From positions 245,631 to 309,630 of the forward strand of contig NZ_NADJ01000039.1 in assembly GCF_002196705.1 (NCBI RefSeq): 64,000 bases of DNA, read 5' to 3'. The notes beneath the pieces are model-generated. The model ran no database searches. It was not told the DNA's origin and saw nothing but the letters and a program-made list of their open reading frames with translations. This stretch comes from Desulfosporosinus sp. FKB. GTDB lineage: Bacteria > Bacillota > Desulfitobacteriia > Desulfitobacteriales > Desulfitobacteriaceae. Positions within the stretch are counted from its first letter, which is position 1. Each line of letters opens with the position of its first letter. Below, piece after piece: positions 1-11,907 of this stretch. The position numbers and the translations under genes are program-made.

Positions 1-777
1 TTTAAGATCGGGAAATACTTCAAAAGGGCTTTCCTCCGTGTAATTCACATGCATCAGAGACAAGCCATGAGCGGGAGCAATCAAGCGGGCACGTCTCCGC
101 TCCTGACTCATAATAATATCCGGTATCTCTTCCGGGACAATTCGCCCTCTTCCCACATCAACGAGTGTGCCAACAATAATCCGTACCATATGATATAAAA
201 ATCCATCTCCAACACAGGTTACACGGATCAAATCTTGATCAAACCGTACCTGACAGCGATAAAGCATTCTTTCAAAGGTTTTGCTGTCACCTCCGGCGGC
301 AGCGAAAGTTTTAAAATTATGCCTTCCTTCCAGGAAGTTTGCAGCCGCTTGCATGTCGGAAATATTAAGAGGTACGGGAATGTGCCAGGAATAGAACCGT
401 TTAAAGACATCCGGTATCCGCCGATTATCGATCTGGTAATCATAGCGCTTCCACACAGCAGACCAGCGTGCATTAAAATCGAAAGGGACGTTCTCTGCCA
501 GAAGAATGCGTATATCCTTAGGGAGCAAACTATTAAAAGCCTTAGGGATTTTATCTTCCGGTATTCTTGCTACTGTTTCAAAATTAACAATTTGGCCGGA
601 GGCATGAACACCGGCGTCAGTCCGTCCAGCCATAGCTAGAGTTACCTTTTCATCCACCAGTCGTTTCCATACGTCTTCTAAGGTTCCTTGGATCGTAGGA
701 CCGGCTGTTTCGATCTGGCGCTGAAAACCATGATAATTTGTACCGTCATAGGCTACCTTGAGCCGTATGTTTCGCAT
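1..777 (-). CDS. truA: tRNA pseudouridine(38-40) synthase TruA (3' end cut by window)
   Basis: The protein isomerises uridines 38-40 in the tRNA anticodon arm to pseudouridine. Reading back from the ATG at 775-777, the product begins MRNIRLKVAYDGTNYHGFQ, the TruA N-terminus, and holds AGRTDAGVHASGQ, whose Asp is the family's catalytic residue. The frame stays open for 259 codons to base 1, so the end of the gene lies outside the window. It follows ecfT by about 30 bp on the same strand, the usual Firmicutes order rplQ-ecf-truA. Recognition is firm. Confidence 0.93.
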   Translation of the reverse strand, partial: MRNIRLKVAYDGTNYHGFQRQIETAGPTIQGTLEDVWKRLVDEKVTLAMAGRTDAGVHASGQIVNFETVARIPEDKIPKAFNSLLPKDIRILLAENVPFDFNARWSAVWKRYDYQIDNRRIPDVFKRFYSWHIPVPLNISDMQAAANFLEGRHNFKTFAAAGGDSKTFERMLYRCQVRFDQDLIRVTCVGDGFLYHMVRIIVGTLVDVGRGRIVPEEIPDIIMSQERRRARLIAPAHGLSLMHVNYTEESPFEVFPDLK

Positions 778-808
778 CGTATGCCACCAACCTCCACGAA
801 GTCCCGTT

Positions 809-1573
809 TTAGTGCCAGATTAACAGCAGCAATCCCCATAGTCCAACAGCAATTCCGCCCCAACGGTCCAGAGCGGTTCTTTCATGAATTAAGAATGTTC
901 TAAAGCTGCCTGAACCATATCCGCGGGCTAACATAGTTTCCCCAAGTTCTTCTGCTCGCTTTAAACTAATAAGAATTATGGGAACTACAAGCTGGCATAT
1001 CTCCCATGAGCGCCGCAGCCATGTGGTTGGCCAATTTCCCTTTATCATTCTCGCCTTCCAGATTAACACAGCTTCTTCACCCAGGAGCGGAATAAAACGC
1101 AGGGTCAGAGTCAGCAAAAGAGCAAATTCTGCTGCTTTAGTTGAAAGTCGAGTCAGGGGTGCGAAATAATAAACAATTCCCAGGCCTTGTTCCATGGGAA
1201 GTGTTACTGCCGCAAAAAGCCTGGTCAAACCAAAAATTAAGGTTATACGCCAAAGCATTAAAACAGCCTGCAATAAACCAACCTTCGACCAGTGCCCCTG
1301 CCAGAAGGAAGCTGATTGACCCCAGACCCACCCCGAAGCGAAACCATAAAATAATCCTAACCATAGGAGAACAAAAGTCATCCCCCGAAATAACCTCAAA
1401 GGCGTATTGCTTATGATCACCAGCCCCATTAATGCCAATGACGTCAGAAATAACCCCTGCCAACGAGTCAGCGTCAGGAGGAGTGACAAAATCGCTAATC
1501 CGCCCACCTTTAGCCTTGGGTCCAGCCGATGGAGAACACTATCGCTGAACCAATAGAGTTCATGAGAATTCAT
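809..1573 (-). CDS. ecfT: ECF transporter transmembrane subunit EcfT
   Basis: This is the integral membrane T component that couples EcfA ATPases to vitamin- or metal-binding S components. The 254-residue product has several hydrophobic spans and two short Ala-Arg-Gly coupling-helix motifs of the family: KARMIKG about two thirds along and LARGYGSG near the C-terminus. I chose the ATG at 1571-1573 (MNSHELYWF) because GGAGAGG lies just upstream; an in-frame extension to 1651 would overlap the end of the ATPase gene. It sits 14 bp after that gene, so the two should be made as one complex. The substrate cannot be told, since no S component is here. Confidence 0.9.
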   Translation of the reverse strand: MNSHELYWFSDSVLHRLDPRLKVGGLAILSLLLTLTRWQGLFLTSLALMGLVIISNTPLRLFRGMTFVLLWLGLFYGFASGWVWGQSASFWQGHWSKVGLLQAVLMLWRITLIFGLTRLFAAVTLPMEQGLGIVYYFAPLTRLSTKAAEFALLLTLTLRFIPLLGEEAVLIWKARMIKGNWPTTWLRRSWEICQLVVPIILISLKRAEELGETMLARGYGSGSFRTFLIHERTALDRWGGIAVGLWGLLLLIWH

Positions 1574-1587
1574 CGCCTCTCCTCCTC

Positions 1588-3036
1588 TTAACAACGCACC
1601 CCAGAGCGGATGAATTTGTCCTGATAGCTGCTCCACTCCTCGGCGAGACAATCAAGCACGACTTCGCCGTTCTCGACGAGCCAAATCCGGTCTGCCGCCC
1701 CCAACACGTCTCTAAGATCATGGGTTACGAATAGAATTGTAATGTCCTGGAGAGAGAAAATTAGCCTCTGTATACTCTCCCTGCTCTTTGCATCCAGGCC
1801 GAGCAATGGTTCATCCAAAAGCAGAATCTCCGGTAAGGTCCTCATAGCGGCTGCCAACGCTGCTTTTTGCCGCTCGCCGCCGCTTAGCCTTTCAGGAGCA
1901 ACCCTTGCCAGATGAGCAGGGATTCCATAGCGGTTCAAATACAATTCCTGCTCTGGGCTGAGAGATTTTGGAGCAGACTTTTGCTGGCCGTAAAATATTT
2001 CTCCGGAAACACTGCGGCCGATAAGATATTCTCCCGCCTCTTGCAGAACGAAGCCCATTTTTCGCCGCAAATCGCTGATATTATGCTTGTTCATTACTTT
2101 CCCGTTAACCGATAATCGCCCTTTTGACGGCAGGGTAAAGCCATAAACGCTTTCTAAAATTGTTGTTTTACCAGCTCCCGAAGGTCCCACAATTGCCAAA
2201 AATTCACCAGGCCTTATGGCCCTATCAATCTTCAGACGTGAAATAAAATCTGCCTCTTCCCATACTAAAATCGGATTTTGATCCTCTTTCACTGGTCTGG
2301 CTTTCAACTCTAAAGATCCTTGACTTTGCAGCTTCGTTTCAAACATTGAGAGCTCAGCATAATGGTTCTTAAAGGCATCTCTGGGGTTGCCCCAATCGAC
2401 AAGAAATCCATCATCAAGGACAAGCAATCTGTCTGCCTGACGGGCCAGTTCCGAATCGTGGGTAATCCATAGCTGTCCTGTCGTAGACCGTGCTTGTCTT
2501 AGGATCTCTAAAATCCTCTCTTGAGCTTTGGCATCAAGCATGCTTAACGCTTCATCCAGGATTAAAAAGGATGGTTGAAGAGCTAAAATCGCTGCTGTGA
2601 CAAGTCTTTGGCGTTGTCCACCGGATAGTGTCGCGGGAGATTGATTCTCTTTCCCCTGCAGACCAATCTCATTTGTCAATTGGGACACATGATTACGCAC
2701 AGTTTCTTGATCCATTCCGAGGTTAATTAATCCGAAACCCAACTCTTCAGCAACTGTTGCCCCGATTGTCTGACGCCGTGGATGTTGGCCTATAAAACCT
2801 ATCTCCCGCCATCGTTCAACACTCTCCCAGGGAAGAAAAATTTCATTTTGCCGTAAGCGGATCTCACCTTTATTGGGTGCAATTAGACCAGCAAGCAAAC
2901 GAGCTAAAGTCGATTTACCGGCACCGTTCAAACCCATCAGGGCAAGGATTTCTCCTTGCCGCCAGTTCATGGTAACTCCTTTGAGGATGTTACCATAGCA
3001 CACGTTTTGAAGTTCGAGAACCTTCGGTGAGTACAA
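1588..3036 (-). CDS. Fused two-domain ECF transporter ATPase (EcfA1-EcfA2 type)
   Basis: This ATPase energises ECF uptake transporters. One 482-residue chain holds two complete ABC domains: Walker A at about 35-42 (GLNGAGKS) and 284-292 (GPSGAGKTT), signatures LSGGQ near 137 and LSGGE near 384, and Walker B LDE near 160 and 407. In most Firmicutes these are two genes, ecfA1 and ecfA2, at this same site after rplQ. I chose the TTG at 3034-3036, which follows AGGGAG at good spacing; the TTG at 3060 would lie inside the rplQ terminator. It is cotranscribed with ecfT. The fusion looks genuine, with a linker of about 50 residues and no frameshift. Confidence 0.88.
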   Translation of the reverse strand: MYSPKVLELQNVCYGNILKGVTMNWRQGEILALMGLNGAGKSTLARLLAGLIAPNKGEIRLRQNEIFLPWESVERWREIGFIGQHPRRQTIGATVAEELGFGLINLGMDQETVRNHVSQLTNEIGLQGKENQSPATLSGGQRQRLVTAAILALQPSFLILDEALSMLDAKAQERILEILRQARSTTGQLWITHDSELARQADRLLVLDDGFLVDWGNPRDAFKNHYAELSMFETKLQSQGSLELKARPVKEDQNPILVWEEADFISRLKIDRAIRPGEFLAIVGPSGAGKTTILESVYGFTLPSKGRLSVNGKVMNKHNISDLRRKMGFVLQEAGEYLIGRSVSGEIFYGQQKSAPKSLSPEQELYLNRYGIPAHLARVAPERLSGGERQKAALAAAMRTLPEILLLDEPLLGLDAKSRESIQRLIFSLQDITILFVTHDLRDVLGAADRIWLVENGEVVLDCLAEEWSSYQDKFIRSGVRC

Positions 3037-3058
3037 GATACCACTCCCTAAAGTTAAC

Positions 3059-3096
3059 AAAGGCCGGGCGCTTAACCTGTAAGCAACCCGGCCTTT
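3059..3096 (-). terminator. Hairpin terminator after rplQ
   Basis: The arms AAAGGCCGGG and CCCGGCCTTT pair perfectly, with an inner GCTTA/TAAGC stem. On the minus strand it follows rplQ by about a dozen bases, but the T-run after it is short (TTTGTT), so some readthrough into the ecf genes is likely. Confidence 0.65.
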
Positions 3097-3108
3097 AGCA
3101 ACTCGCTT

Positions 3109-3447
3109 CTAGACGAGTTCAACGATAACCAATGACGCAGCATCTCCCCGGCGCATGCCGAGTTTCATAATACGAGTATAGCCTCCCTGACGGTCAGCAT
3201 ACTTTGGCGCAATGGTATCAAATAACTTTTTAACAACATCCTCATCCATCAGATAAGACATCGTTAAGCGACGTGCTGCCAGATCGCCTTGCTTTCCAAG
3301 CGTAATCATCTTTTCAGCAATTGAACTAAGTTCCTTGGCGCGTGCTTCGGTCGTTTCAATACGTTCGTGTCGTAATAGGGAAGTGACAATGTTGCGTAAC
3401 ATTGCTCCGCGATGACCCGAGTTTCTTCCCAACTTGCGGTAAGCCAT
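3109..3447 (-). CDS. rplQ: 50S ribosomal protein L17
   Basis: L17 is a structural protein of the large subunit near the exit tunnel. The 112-residue product has the typical start [13 protein letters not shown] and the RGDAA segment near its C-terminus, at bacterial length. It is the last gene of the rpsM-rpsK-rpsD-rpoA-rplQ group, follows rpoA by 24 bp, and is closed by a hairpin. Confidence 0.97.
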   Translation of the reverse strand: MAYRKLGRNSGHRGAMLRNIVTSLLRHERIETTEARAKELSSIAEKMITLGKQGDLAARRLTMSYLMDEDVVKKLFDTIAPKYADRQGGYTRIMKLGMRRGDAASLVIVELV

Positions 3448-3471
3448 TACATTCCCTCCTTTTGCACCGAA

Positions 3472-4419
3472 TTAGTCCTCAGACGGGCGGAACGATAAAC
3501 CTAAGTCTTTAAGCTTGAATTCCACTTCTTCTAAAGACTTACGACCAAGGTTACGTACTTTAATCATGTCCTCCTCCGTTTTCTGAGTCAACTCTTCAAC
3601 GGAGTTAATTCCTGCACGTTTCAGGCAATTGTAGGAACGGACAGACAGATCCAATTCCTCAATCGTCATCTCGAGGATTTTATCTTTGGCTTCTTCTTCT
3701 TTTTCTACCATGATTTCAACATTATTGAGTTTATCTGTAAGTCCCATAAAGAGGCGCAGATGGTCGCTCAAAATTTTTGCAGCCGAACTTGTAGCCTCTT
3801 CTGGAGAAATACTGCCATTAGACCAAACTTCAAGGGTTAACTTGTCATAATCCGTAGTTTGCCCTACCCGAGTGTCCTCTACGGTATAGTTAACCTTGTA
3901 AATAGGAGCAAAGATAGAGTCAATAGGGATAACTCCTATAACTTGATCAGGCTTTTTATTTCGGTCTGCAGAAACGTAACCACGTCCGCGTTCTACAGTC
4001 ATTTCCATAAATAATCGGCCATCATGGTCTAAAGTAGCAATTTTTAAGTCACGGTTTAGAATCTCAATATCTGGGTCGGTTATGATATCTCCCGCCGTCA
4101 CAATCCCTTCATGTTGGGATTCTAAACGAATGACTCTGGGTTCGTCAGTATAGCCTTTTAAGGCTAAGGACTTTAAATTAAGAATGATGTCAGTGACATC
4201 TTCTAAGACACCCGGAATCGTGGAAAACTCATGGAGTACCCCTTCAATTTTGACTGATGTAACCGCTGACCCTTCAAGAGAGGATAACAGGATCCGTCTT
4301 AGTGAGTTTCCTAAGGTGATCCCGTAACCCCTTTCCAAAGGCTCAACTACAAATTTTGCATAGGAGTCATCTTCAGAACGCTCGACACACTCGATTCTGG
4401 GCTTCTCGATTTCTAACAT
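3472..4419 (-). CDS. rpoA: RNA polymerase alpha subunit
   Basis: Alpha scaffolds polymerase assembly through its N-terminal domain and contacts UP elements and activators through its C-terminal domain. The 315-residue product has the N-terminal [17 protein letters not shown] helix region and the C-terminal helix-hairpin-helix ([10 protein letters not shown]). The ATG at 4417-4419 (MLEIEKP) is preceded by AAGGTG at 7 bp; the frame is open further upstream without a better site. It sits between rpsD and rplQ, the standard alpha operon order. Confidence 0.97.
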   Translation of the reverse strand: MLEIEKPRIECVERSEDDSYAKFVVEPLERGYGITLGNSLRRILLSSLEGSAVTSVKIEGVLHEFSTIPGVLEDVTDIILNLKSLALKGYTDEPRVIRLESQHEGIVTAGDIITDPDIEILNRDLKIATLDHDGRLFMEMTVERGRGYVSADRNKKPDQVIGVIPIDSIFAPIYKVNYTVEDTRVGQTTDYDKLTLEVWSNGSISPEEATSSAAKILSDHLRLFMGLTDKLNNVEIMVEKEEEAKDKILEMTIEELDLSVRSYNCLKRAGINSVEELTQKTEEDMIKVRNLGRKSLEEVEFKLKDLGLSFRPSED

Positions 4420-4488
4420 CGGAATGCACCTTCTTTCTCGAGAACTTGATATACAAACCATCCGACCCAAAAGGGCAGAACGTCAACA

Positions 4489-5118
4489 TTAACGGGAGTA
4501 TTTCTCCACGATGAGGTGTTCTTGAATTGGCAGTTGAATATCTTCACGAGTAGGAAGCGCAACAACGGTTCCTGTAGCTGCATTTGCATCCAGGTTTAAC
4601 CATCCCGGTACAGAACGTGATCCCAAGTTTTCCAGAAGTTGTTTCACTCTGGGTGAACTCTTACTGCCTTCTTTGACAGCAACAACTTCACCAACACGTA
4701 CTGAATAGGAAGGTATATCGACTCGTTTACCATTCACGGTAAAATGACCATGACACACGAGTTGACGGGCTTCCGGACGGGATGAAGCAAAACCCAAGTG
4801 GAATACGACATTATCTAAGCGTCGTTCTAACAAGACTAATAAGTTCTCACCGGTAACTCCTTTACGGCGAGCTGCCTCATCAAAATAGTGTTGGAATTGT
4901 TTTTCCATGACACCATATAAACGACGGGCTTTTTGTTTTTCACGCAACTGAAGACCATACTCAGTAGGCTTCTTGCCACGAGCCTGACCGTGTTGTCCGG
5001 GGGCGTAAGCACGACGGTCAATAGCACATTTTCCAGTATAGCAACGTTCCCCTTTAAGGAACAACTTCATACCTTCACGCCGACATAAGCGACAAACTGG
5101 TCCAGTATATCTAGCCAT
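4489..5118 (-). CDS. rpsD: 30S ribosomal protein S4 (zinc form)
   Basis: S4 is a primary 16S rRNA binder and in many bacteria a translational repressor of its own operon. The 209-residue product starts [16 protein letters not shown] and has cysteines at about 9, 12, 26 and 31, the zinc-binding (C+) form, followed by the S4 domain ([13 protein letters not shown]). The ATG at 5116-5118 has a GGAGGTG site. It is 13 bp after rpsK. Confidence 0.96.
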   Translation of the reverse strand: MARYTGPVCRLCRREGMKLFLKGERCYTGKCAIDRRAYAPGQHGQARGKKPTEYGLQLREKQKARRLYGVMEKQFQHYFDEAARRKGVTGENLLVLLERRLDNVVFHLGFASSRPEARQLVCHGHFTVNGKRVDIPSYSVRVGEVVAVKEGSKSSPRVKQLLENLGSRSVPGWLNLDANAATGTVVALPTREDIQLPIQEHLIVEKYSR

Positions 5119-5131
5119 GATTACACACCTC

Positions 5132-5521
5132 CTATACCCTTCTGCGTTTTGGTGGCCGACAACCATTATGTGGAATCGGCGTCACATCTTTAATCAAATT
5201 AACTTCTAACCCTGCAGCTTGCAGAGCACGAATGGCAGCCTCACGTCCTGCTCCAGGACCTTTTACATAACATTCAACATCTTTCAAACCATGTTCCATT
5301 GCAACCTTTGCACAAGTCTCAGCAGCCATTTGTGCTGCAAATGGTGTGCTTTTACGTGAACCTTTAAACCCTAAGGAACCCGCACTTGACCAGGAGAGTG
5401 CGTTCCCGCTGGTATCCGTAATGGTCACCATGGTATTGTTGAAGGTGGACTTGATATGGGCAATTCCACTGTCAATATTCTTACGTTCCCGGCGCTTTGT
5501 CCGGACAACTTTACGTGCCAT
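5132..5521 (-). CDS. rpsK: 30S ribosomal protein S11
   Basis: S11 lies on the small-subunit platform near the mRNA exit. The 129-residue product has the conserved [16 protein letters not shown] segment, [13 protein letters not shown], and the C-terminal [15 protein letters not shown]. It sits between rpsM and rpsD in one transcript with gaps under 20 bp. Confidence 0.97.
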   Translation of the reverse strand: MARKVVRTKRRERKNIDSGIAHIKSTFNNTMVTITDTSGNALSWSSAGSLGFKGSRKSTPFAAQMAAETCAKVAMEHGLKDVECYVKGPGAGREAAIRALQAAGLEVNLIKDVTPIPHNGCRPPKRRRV

Positions 5522-5539
5522 CTCGGTTATCCCTCCTTA

Positions 5540-5911
5540 TTACTTCTTACGTTTTGCTCCAACAGTTTTAGCCGGACCCTTGCGAGTACGAGCATTGGTT
5601 TTCGTGCGTTGTCCTCTTACGGGAAGTCCCCGACGATGACGCAAACCACGATAGCAACCAATTTCCATCAGACGCTTGATATTGAGGGAAACTTCGCGAC
5701 GCAAATCGCCTTCAATTTTAAACTCTTTATCAATAACTTCCCGAAGCTTGCCGACTTCGTCTTCTGACAAGTCACGCACTCGGACATCTGGACTCACACC
5801 TGTTTTGGCGAGAATCTTATGTGAAGTCGGAAGCCCAATGCCATAAATATAGGTCAAGGCAACTTCTATACGTTTCTCGCGCGGTAAATCAACCCCAGCG
5901 ATACGTGCCAT
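5540..5911 (-). CDS. rpsM: 30S ribosomal protein S13
   Basis: S13 is in the small-subunit head and contacts P-site tRNA and the L5 bridge. The 123-residue product begins [14 protein letters not shown], has the YIYGIG helix-two-turn-helix start, and ends in the usual basic tail ([14 protein letters not shown]). A GGAGGTG site precedes the ATG. About 90 bp without a gene separates it from rpmJ. Confidence 0.97.
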   Translation of the reverse strand: MARIAGVDLPREKRIEVALTYIYGIGLPTSHKILAKTGVSPDVRVRDLSEDEVGKLREVIDKEFKIEGDLRREVSLNIKRLMEIGCYRGLRHRRGLPVRGQRTKTNARTRKGPAKTVGAKRKK

Positions 5912-6004
5912 CTAAAATTTACACCTCCATTGTTTTCAGCTCTTACCATTATAAAAATCGGTGCATTAGAGAAAATCTCCAATCAGCCGCGCAACCGAAA
6001 CTGT

Positions 6005-6118
6005 TTACCCTTGGCGTTGTTTGTGCTTTGGGTTTTCGCAAATGACCATGATCTTGCCATGTCTGCGAATAATTTTACATTTTTCGCAGATGGTTTTAAC
6101 AGAAGGCTTTACTTTCAC
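6005..6118 (-). CDS. rpmJ: 50S ribosomal protein L36 (zinc form)
   Basis: L36 is a 37-residue zinc-ribbon protein of the large subunit. I read it directly: GTG at 6116-6118 gives [14 protein letters not shown] and the stop is TAA at 6005-6007. The Cys11/Cys14/Cys27/His32 set is complete, so this is the C+ version. GGGAGGG lies 6 bp before the GTG. It is in its standard place between infA and rpsM. Confidence 0.95.
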   Translation of the reverse strand: MKVKPSVKTICEKCKIIRRHGKIMVICENPKHKQRQG

Positions 6119-6136
6119 CGTAATCCCTCCCTTGAC

Positions 6137-6355
6137 TTACTTAAACCTATAAGTGATTCTGCCCCGTGACAGGTCATAGGGAGAAAGTTCCACCGTCACC
6201 CGATCACCAGGAAGAATCCTAATAAAATTCATGCGTATTTTACCAGAGACATGGGCCAATACTTTGTGTCCGTTGGGTAATTCAACGGAAAACATGGCAT
6301 TTGGCAATGGCTCTAATACTTTACCTTCTACTTCAATAACGTCTTCTTTAGACAT
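6137..6355 (-). CDS. infA: Translation initiation factor IF-1
   Basis: IF-1 blocks the A site of the 30S subunit during initiation. The 72-residue product has the S1/OB-fold sequence ([19 protein letters not shown], then [14 protein letters not shown]) at exact family length. The ATG at 6353-6355 follows AGGAGGGG by 9 bp; eight upstream in-frame codons include that site and are not coding. There is no KOW-domain gene between map and infA, unlike some Clostridia. Confidence 0.96.
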   Translation of the reverse strand: MSKEDVIEVEGKVLEPLPNAMFSVELPNGHKVLAHVSGKIRMNFIRILPGDRVTVELSPYDLSRGRITYRFK

Positions 6356-6394
6356 ACTTAAATTCCCCTCCTCTGACAATCCTACGGTATAGAC

Positions 6395-7141
6395 CTAACT
6401 TCGAGTCAGAATTTCCAAGCCATTTTCCGTAATTGCGACTGTGTGCTCGAAATGAGACGACGGCTTCTTATCTTTCGTGACCACAGTCCAGTGATCCTTC
6501 AGCGTCAGCACTTCATACGTCCCCATGTTTACCATGGGCTCAATAGCCAAGGCCATACCTACCTCGAGTCGTGGCCCCCGGCCAGGCTTGCCAAAATTAG
6601 GGATCTGCGGATCCTCGTGCATGGCTCGGCCAATTCCGTGCCCGACATAATCACGCACAACCGAAAAGCCGTTGTCTTCTACATGCTTTTGAACTGCGTG
6701 TGATATATCATAAAGTCGATTTCCAACTTTCGCCTGAGCAATACCGAACATTAATGATTCTTCAGTTACCTTCAAGAGTTTTAAGAGATTTTCATCAACA
6801 TCTCCAATTGCCAGAGTTACAGCAGCATCTCCGAAATATCCATCAATGACCGCTCCGCAATCAATACTGATAATATCTCCAGATTCTAAACTCCTTAAAC
6901 TTGGTATTCCATGAACAACCTGTTCATTAACGGATGTACAGAGAGTCGCCGGAAACCCATTGTAACCTTTAAATGCAGGAATTGCACCTTGAGCACGAAT
7001 ATATTCCTCTGCCTTGCGATCCAGTTCGAGGGTTGTAATCCCAGGCCTTGCGACCTCCCGCATTAATGCGAGGGTATCTGCCACAATTTTTCCTGCCTTA
7101 CGCATCCTCTTAAACTGGCTTGCATTTTTAAGCTCTATCAT
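6395..7141 (-). CDS. map: Methionine aminopeptidase, type I
   Basis: The enzyme removes the initiator Met from new proteins. The 248-residue product has the pita-bread fold with metal ligands visible in DCGAVIDGYFGDAA (two Asp), GHGIG (His) and two Glu further on (AIEPMVNMG and the C-terminal EHTVAITENG). It lacks an N-terminal zinc finger, as type Ia enzymes do. It follows adk by 6 bp, the usual secY-adk-map-infA order. Confidence 0.96.
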   Translation of the reverse strand: MIELKNASQFKRMRKAGKIVADTLALMREVARPGITTLELDRKAEEYIRAQGAIPAFKGYNGFPATLCTSVNEQVVHGIPSLRSLESGDIISIDCGAVIDGYFGDAAVTLAIGDVDENLLKLLKVTEESLMFGIAQAKVGNRLYDISHAVQKHVEDNGFSVVRDYVGHGIGRAMHEDPQIPNFGKPGRGPRLEVGMALAIEPMVNMGTYEVLTLKDHWTVVTKDKKPSSHFEHTVAITENGLEILTRS

Positions 7142-7147
7142 GGTTAA

Positions 7148-9089
<1,942 letters not shown>

Positions 9090-9090
9090 C

Positions 9091-9531
9091 CTACTCCACC
9101 TCTACTTTGCCACCAGCTGCAACTATCTTTTCTGCCGCGGCAGGACTGACTTTGTCAATCTTGACGGTCAGAGCTTTGGTTAATTCCCCCGTTGCTAAAA
9201 TCTTGACACCATCTTTTACAGCCTTAATAAGACCGCTCTCTAAGAGGCTTTCAAGAGTGATTACTGTCCCGTTCTCAAAACGTTCTAGATCACGAACATT
9301 CAGAGCAACAATTTCTTTTCTGGAAATATTTTTAAAGCCACGTTTCGGCATTCTGCGGTAAAGTGGATTTTGTCCGCCTTCAAAACCAGGACGGACACCT
9401 CCGCCTGCACGGGCATTTTGTCCTTTATGCCCTTTGCCGGCTGTTTTGCCGTTACCCGATCCTATTCCACGCCCGAGACGTTTCGGGGCATGAGTCGATC
9501 CTTCAGCAGGCTTAAGATCATGCAGTTTCAT
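9091..9531 (-). CDS. rplO: 50S ribosomal protein L15
   Basis: L15 is a late-assembly large-subunit protein. The 146-residue product has the Gly/Arg-rich N-terminal extension ([20 protein letters not shown]) and a globular C-terminus. I chose the ATG at 9529-9531 ([11 protein letters not shown]), matching the family; four in-frame codons upstream overlap the ribosome binding site. It lies directly before secY. Confidence 0.96.
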   Translation of the reverse strand: MKLHDLKPAEGSTHAPKRLGRGIGSGNGKTAGKGHKGQNARAGGGVRPGFEGGQNPLYRRMPKRGFKNISRKEIVALNVRDLERFENGTVITLESLLESGLIKAVKDGVKILATGELTKALTVKIDKVSPAAAEKIVAAGGKVEVE

Positions 9532-9549
9532 ACTCGCCCACACCTCCTT

Positions 9550-9729
9550 CTATTGAACTTGTTCGACTGTTACTAAATGCATACATTTATGAATCATCCC
9601 TAAAATGCTTGGGGAGTCTTCATGAACAGCACTTGAGCCAACTTTTCCCAGGCCAAGTGCTTGCAAAACTTTATGCTGCGCCTTTGAATAACCAATCGGA
9701 CTCTTCGTCAGCGTCACTTTAATTTTCAT
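9550..9729 (-). CDS. rpmD: 50S ribosomal protein L30
   Basis: L30 is a small large-subunit protein. The 59-residue product ([13 protein letters not shown]...) has the conserved LGLGKVGSS and the C-terminal HLVTVEQV. The ATG at 9727-9729 follows GGAGGG at 6 bp, which decides against the TTG two codons upstream. It lies between rpsE and rplO. Confidence 0.95.
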   Translation of the reverse strand: MKIKVTLTKSPIGYSKAQHKVLQALGLGKVGSSAVHEDSPSILGMIHKCMHLVTVEQVQ

Positions 9730-9741
9730 GACCAACCCTCC

Positions 9742-10242
9742 TTAACCTAGAATTTCTTCTACGTTTTTACCTCGGAGTTTGGCAATCTCATCTGGACGCT
9801 TAAGAGATTTTAACGCAGCCATTGTCGCATTGACCATATTATGCGCGTTTGCCGAACCCAAAGACTTTGCTAAGATATCATGCACGCCTGCGGCTTCAAG
9901 AACCGCACGAACTGCGCCTCCTGCAATAACACCAGTTCCTTTGGAAGCTGGCTTTAACAAAACTTGTCCCGCGCCGAATATTCCCAAAATAGGATGGGTA
10001 ATGGTCGAACCATGCATAGGAATGGAAAGAAGGTTCTTCTTCGCATCTTCGACTCCCTTGCGGATAGCCTCAGGAACTTCACTAGCTTTGCCTAATCCTG
10101 CTCCTACACGTCCATGACCATCACCAACAACAACGAGGGCACTGAAACTAAAACGGCGTCCGCCCTTTACAACTTTAGCAACCCGGGCTATATGAACAAC
10201 CCTCTCATTCAACTCCGACTTGTTTGCTTCGAATTTCGCCAA
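9742..10242 (-). CDS. rpsE: 30S ribosomal protein S5
   Basis: S5 acts in translational accuracy and mRNA unwinding at the entry channel. The 166-residue product has the double-stranded RNA binding N-terminal domain ([19 protein letters not shown]) and the C-terminal domain with [16 protein letters not shown]. It is placed between rplR and rpmD as usual. Confidence 0.97.
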   Translation of the reverse strand: MAKFEANKSELNERVVHIARVAKVVKGGRRFSFSALVVVGDGHGRVGAGLGKASEVPEAIRKGVEDAKKNLLSIPMHGSTITHPILGIFGAGQVLLKPASKGTGVIAGGAVRAVLEAAGVHDILAKSLGSANAHNMVNATMAALKSLKRPDEIAKLRGKNVEEILG

Positions 10243-10269
10243 TTTGATTTTTCCCTCCTTTACCCTAGC

Positions 10270-10638
10270 TTAAAAGCTGAGTCCAGCTTCACGTGCTGAT
10301 TCTGCTAATGCAGAGATTCGGCCATGATAGAGATTGCCTCCACGATCGAAAACAACCTGCGTAATCCCTTTTTCAAGAGCTTTTTTTGCGATCATCTCGC
10401 CGACTTTTTGAGCCCCAGAAGTATTTCCACCGGACAGGTTTGCTGCTTTAAATTCCGGATCAAGGGAAGAAGCAGCTGCCAGTGTCACACCAAGCTCATC
10501 ATTGATCACTTGAGCGTAGATATGATTCAAGCTTCGAAATACAGCCAAACGCGGACGATCTGCGACGCCGGTTATTGCTTTGCGGATACTCTTATGCTTT
10601 TTGATGCGAAGAGCCTTTCGATCAATGCGCTTAATCAA
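10270..10638 (-). CDS. rplR: 50S ribosomal protein L18
   Basis: L18 binds 5S rRNA together with L5. The 122-residue product has the family pattern ([18 protein letters not shown] and [12 protein letters not shown]). I chose the TTG at 10636-10638 ([11 protein letters not shown]), which lies 9 bp after AGGAG; a GTG three codons upstream is only 1 bp from that site. It lies between rplF and rpsE. Confidence 0.94.
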   Translation of the reverse strand: MIKRIDRKALRIKKHKSIRKAITGVADRPRLAVFRSLNHIYAQVINDELGVTLAAASSLDPEFKAANLSGGNTSGAQKVGEMIAKKALEKGITQVVFDRGGNLYHGRISALAESAREAGLSF

Positions 10639-10691
10639 AGGGTACACACTCCTTTCAGAACTGCAAGAGATTTGGCCCTTGCTATTTTGGA

Positions 10692-11249
10692 TTATTTCTT
10701 AGCGCCGCCCTTTTTACCGCCGGTCTTACCAACTTTACGACGAACAACTTCAGTTTCATACTTAATTCCTTTGCCTTTATAGGGCTCAGGCAGTCGTTCT
10801 GAGCGGACAACAGCCGCAAAAGCTCCGACAAGCTCCTTATCCATTCCTTTAATTAGGATCTTATTGGGAGCTGGAACTTCGAAATCAATACCTTCAAAAG
10901 GTACTAATTCCACAGGGTGGGATTTACCGACCGTTAAAACAAGCTTGTTACCTTGCTTGGCTGCACGGTATCCAACCCCAACCATATCAAGTCCTTTTGT
11001 GAACCCGTTTGTCACACCTTCTACCATATTGGCAATCAAAGTGCGAGACAACCCATGTAAGGATCGGCTCAAAGGTTCATCATCGGCTCGAGTGACAGTG
11101 ACCTGTGAATTTTCTACTGTGACCGTCATTAACGAATGAATTTGTCTGCTCAGGGTGCCTTTAGGACCCTTCACAGTGACCAAGTTATCCTCTATTTTGA
11201 TGTCGACGCCATTGGGGATTCCAATGGGACGCTTACCAATTCTGGACAT
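10692..11249 (-). CDS. rplF: 50S ribosomal protein L6
   Basis: L6 lies near the factor-binding centre of the large subunit. The 185-residue product starts [15 protein letters not shown] and has two repeated L6 domains, the second with [15 protein letters not shown], plus a Lys/Gly-rich C-terminal tail. It follows rpsH by 24 bp. Confidence 0.97.
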   Translation of the reverse strand: MSRIGKRPIGIPNGVDIKIEDNLVTVKGPKGTLSRQIHSLMTVTVENSQVTVTRADDEPLSRSLHGLSRTLIANMVEGVTNGFTKGLDMVGVGYRAAKQGNKLVLTVGKSHPVELVPFEGIDFEVPAPNKILIKGMDKELVGAFAAVVRSERLPEPYKGKGIKYETEVVRRKVGKTGGKKGGAKK

Positions 11250-11273
11250 TCACTGCACCTCCCATTGCGATAA

Positions 11274-11672
11274 TTACCAAATATAGGAGATTACTTCTCC
11301 TCCAAGACCCTCTTTACGGGCTTTCCTATCCGTCATAATCCCCTTTGAAGTTGAAATAATGGCAACTCCGAGGCCTCCGAGGACTTTGGGAATTTCATCC
11401 TTTTTCGCATAGACACGCAATCCTGGACGGCTTATTCGCTTAAGCCCAGTAATAACGCGTTCACGATTGGGACCATATTTCAAATACATCCGGATAACAC
11501 CTTGTTTGTCGTCCGCAATATACTCTACGTCTTTAATGTAGCCTTCGGCTTTAAGCAACTCCGCAAGTTCCCGTTTAATCCGTGATGATGGTACCTCAAC
11601 CTTATCGTGATAAACCATCCCAGCGTTGCGGATACGTGTTAGAAAATCTGCAATCGGATCTGACATTGACAC
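11274..11672 (-). CDS. rpsH: 30S ribosomal protein S8
   Basis: S8 is a primary 16S rRNA binder and spc-operon regulator in enterobacteria. The 132-residue product has [14 protein letters not shown] at the start and [13 protein letters not shown] with GGEVISYIW at the end. A GTG at 11670-11672 is 9 bp after AAGGGGG, while the ATG two codons later is 15 bp away, so GTG is preferred. It lies between rpsZ and rplF. Confidence 0.96.
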   Translation of the reverse strand: MSMSDPIADFLTRIRNAGMVYHDKVEVPSSRIKRELAELLKAEGYIKDVEYIADDKQGVIRMYLKYGPNRERVITGLKRISRPGLRVYAKKDEIPKVLGGLGVAIISTSKGIMTDRKARKEGLGGEVISYIW

Positions 11673-11701
11673 TTCAGTCGTCCCCCTTCCTTACAATAGT
11701 A

Positions 11702-11887
11702 TTACCAACTGGCCTTCGTGACCCCAGGAAGTTCACCTTTGTGAGCCAACTCCCGGAAGCAAACCCGGCATATACCAAACTTCCGAATATAAGCATGGGG
11801 ACGTCCACAAAGCTTACAACGGTTATGCGAACGTACGGCGAACTTTTGCCCGCGATTTTGGCGGACAACCATCGATGTTTTAGCCAC
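11702..11887 (-). CDS. rpsZ: 30S ribosomal protein S14, type Z (zinc-binding)
   Basis: S14 sits in the small-subunit head. This is the short 61-residue zinc type with CKLC and CRVC motifs (about Cys24, 27, 40 and 43) and the typical [13 protein letters not shown] segment. It belongs to the zinc-replete form found in most Firmicutes spc operons, here between rplE and rpsH. Confidence 0.96.
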   Translation of the reverse strand: MAKTSMVVRQNRGQKFAVRSHNRCKLCGRPHAYIRKFGICRVCFRELAHKGELPGVTKASW

Positions 11888-11907
11888 GCTCTTGAACCTC
11901 CCTTTCT

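Noticed and set aside
228-639. ORFs on both strands inside truA
   Set aside because: They lie in other frames of truA, lack ribosome binding sites and match no family.
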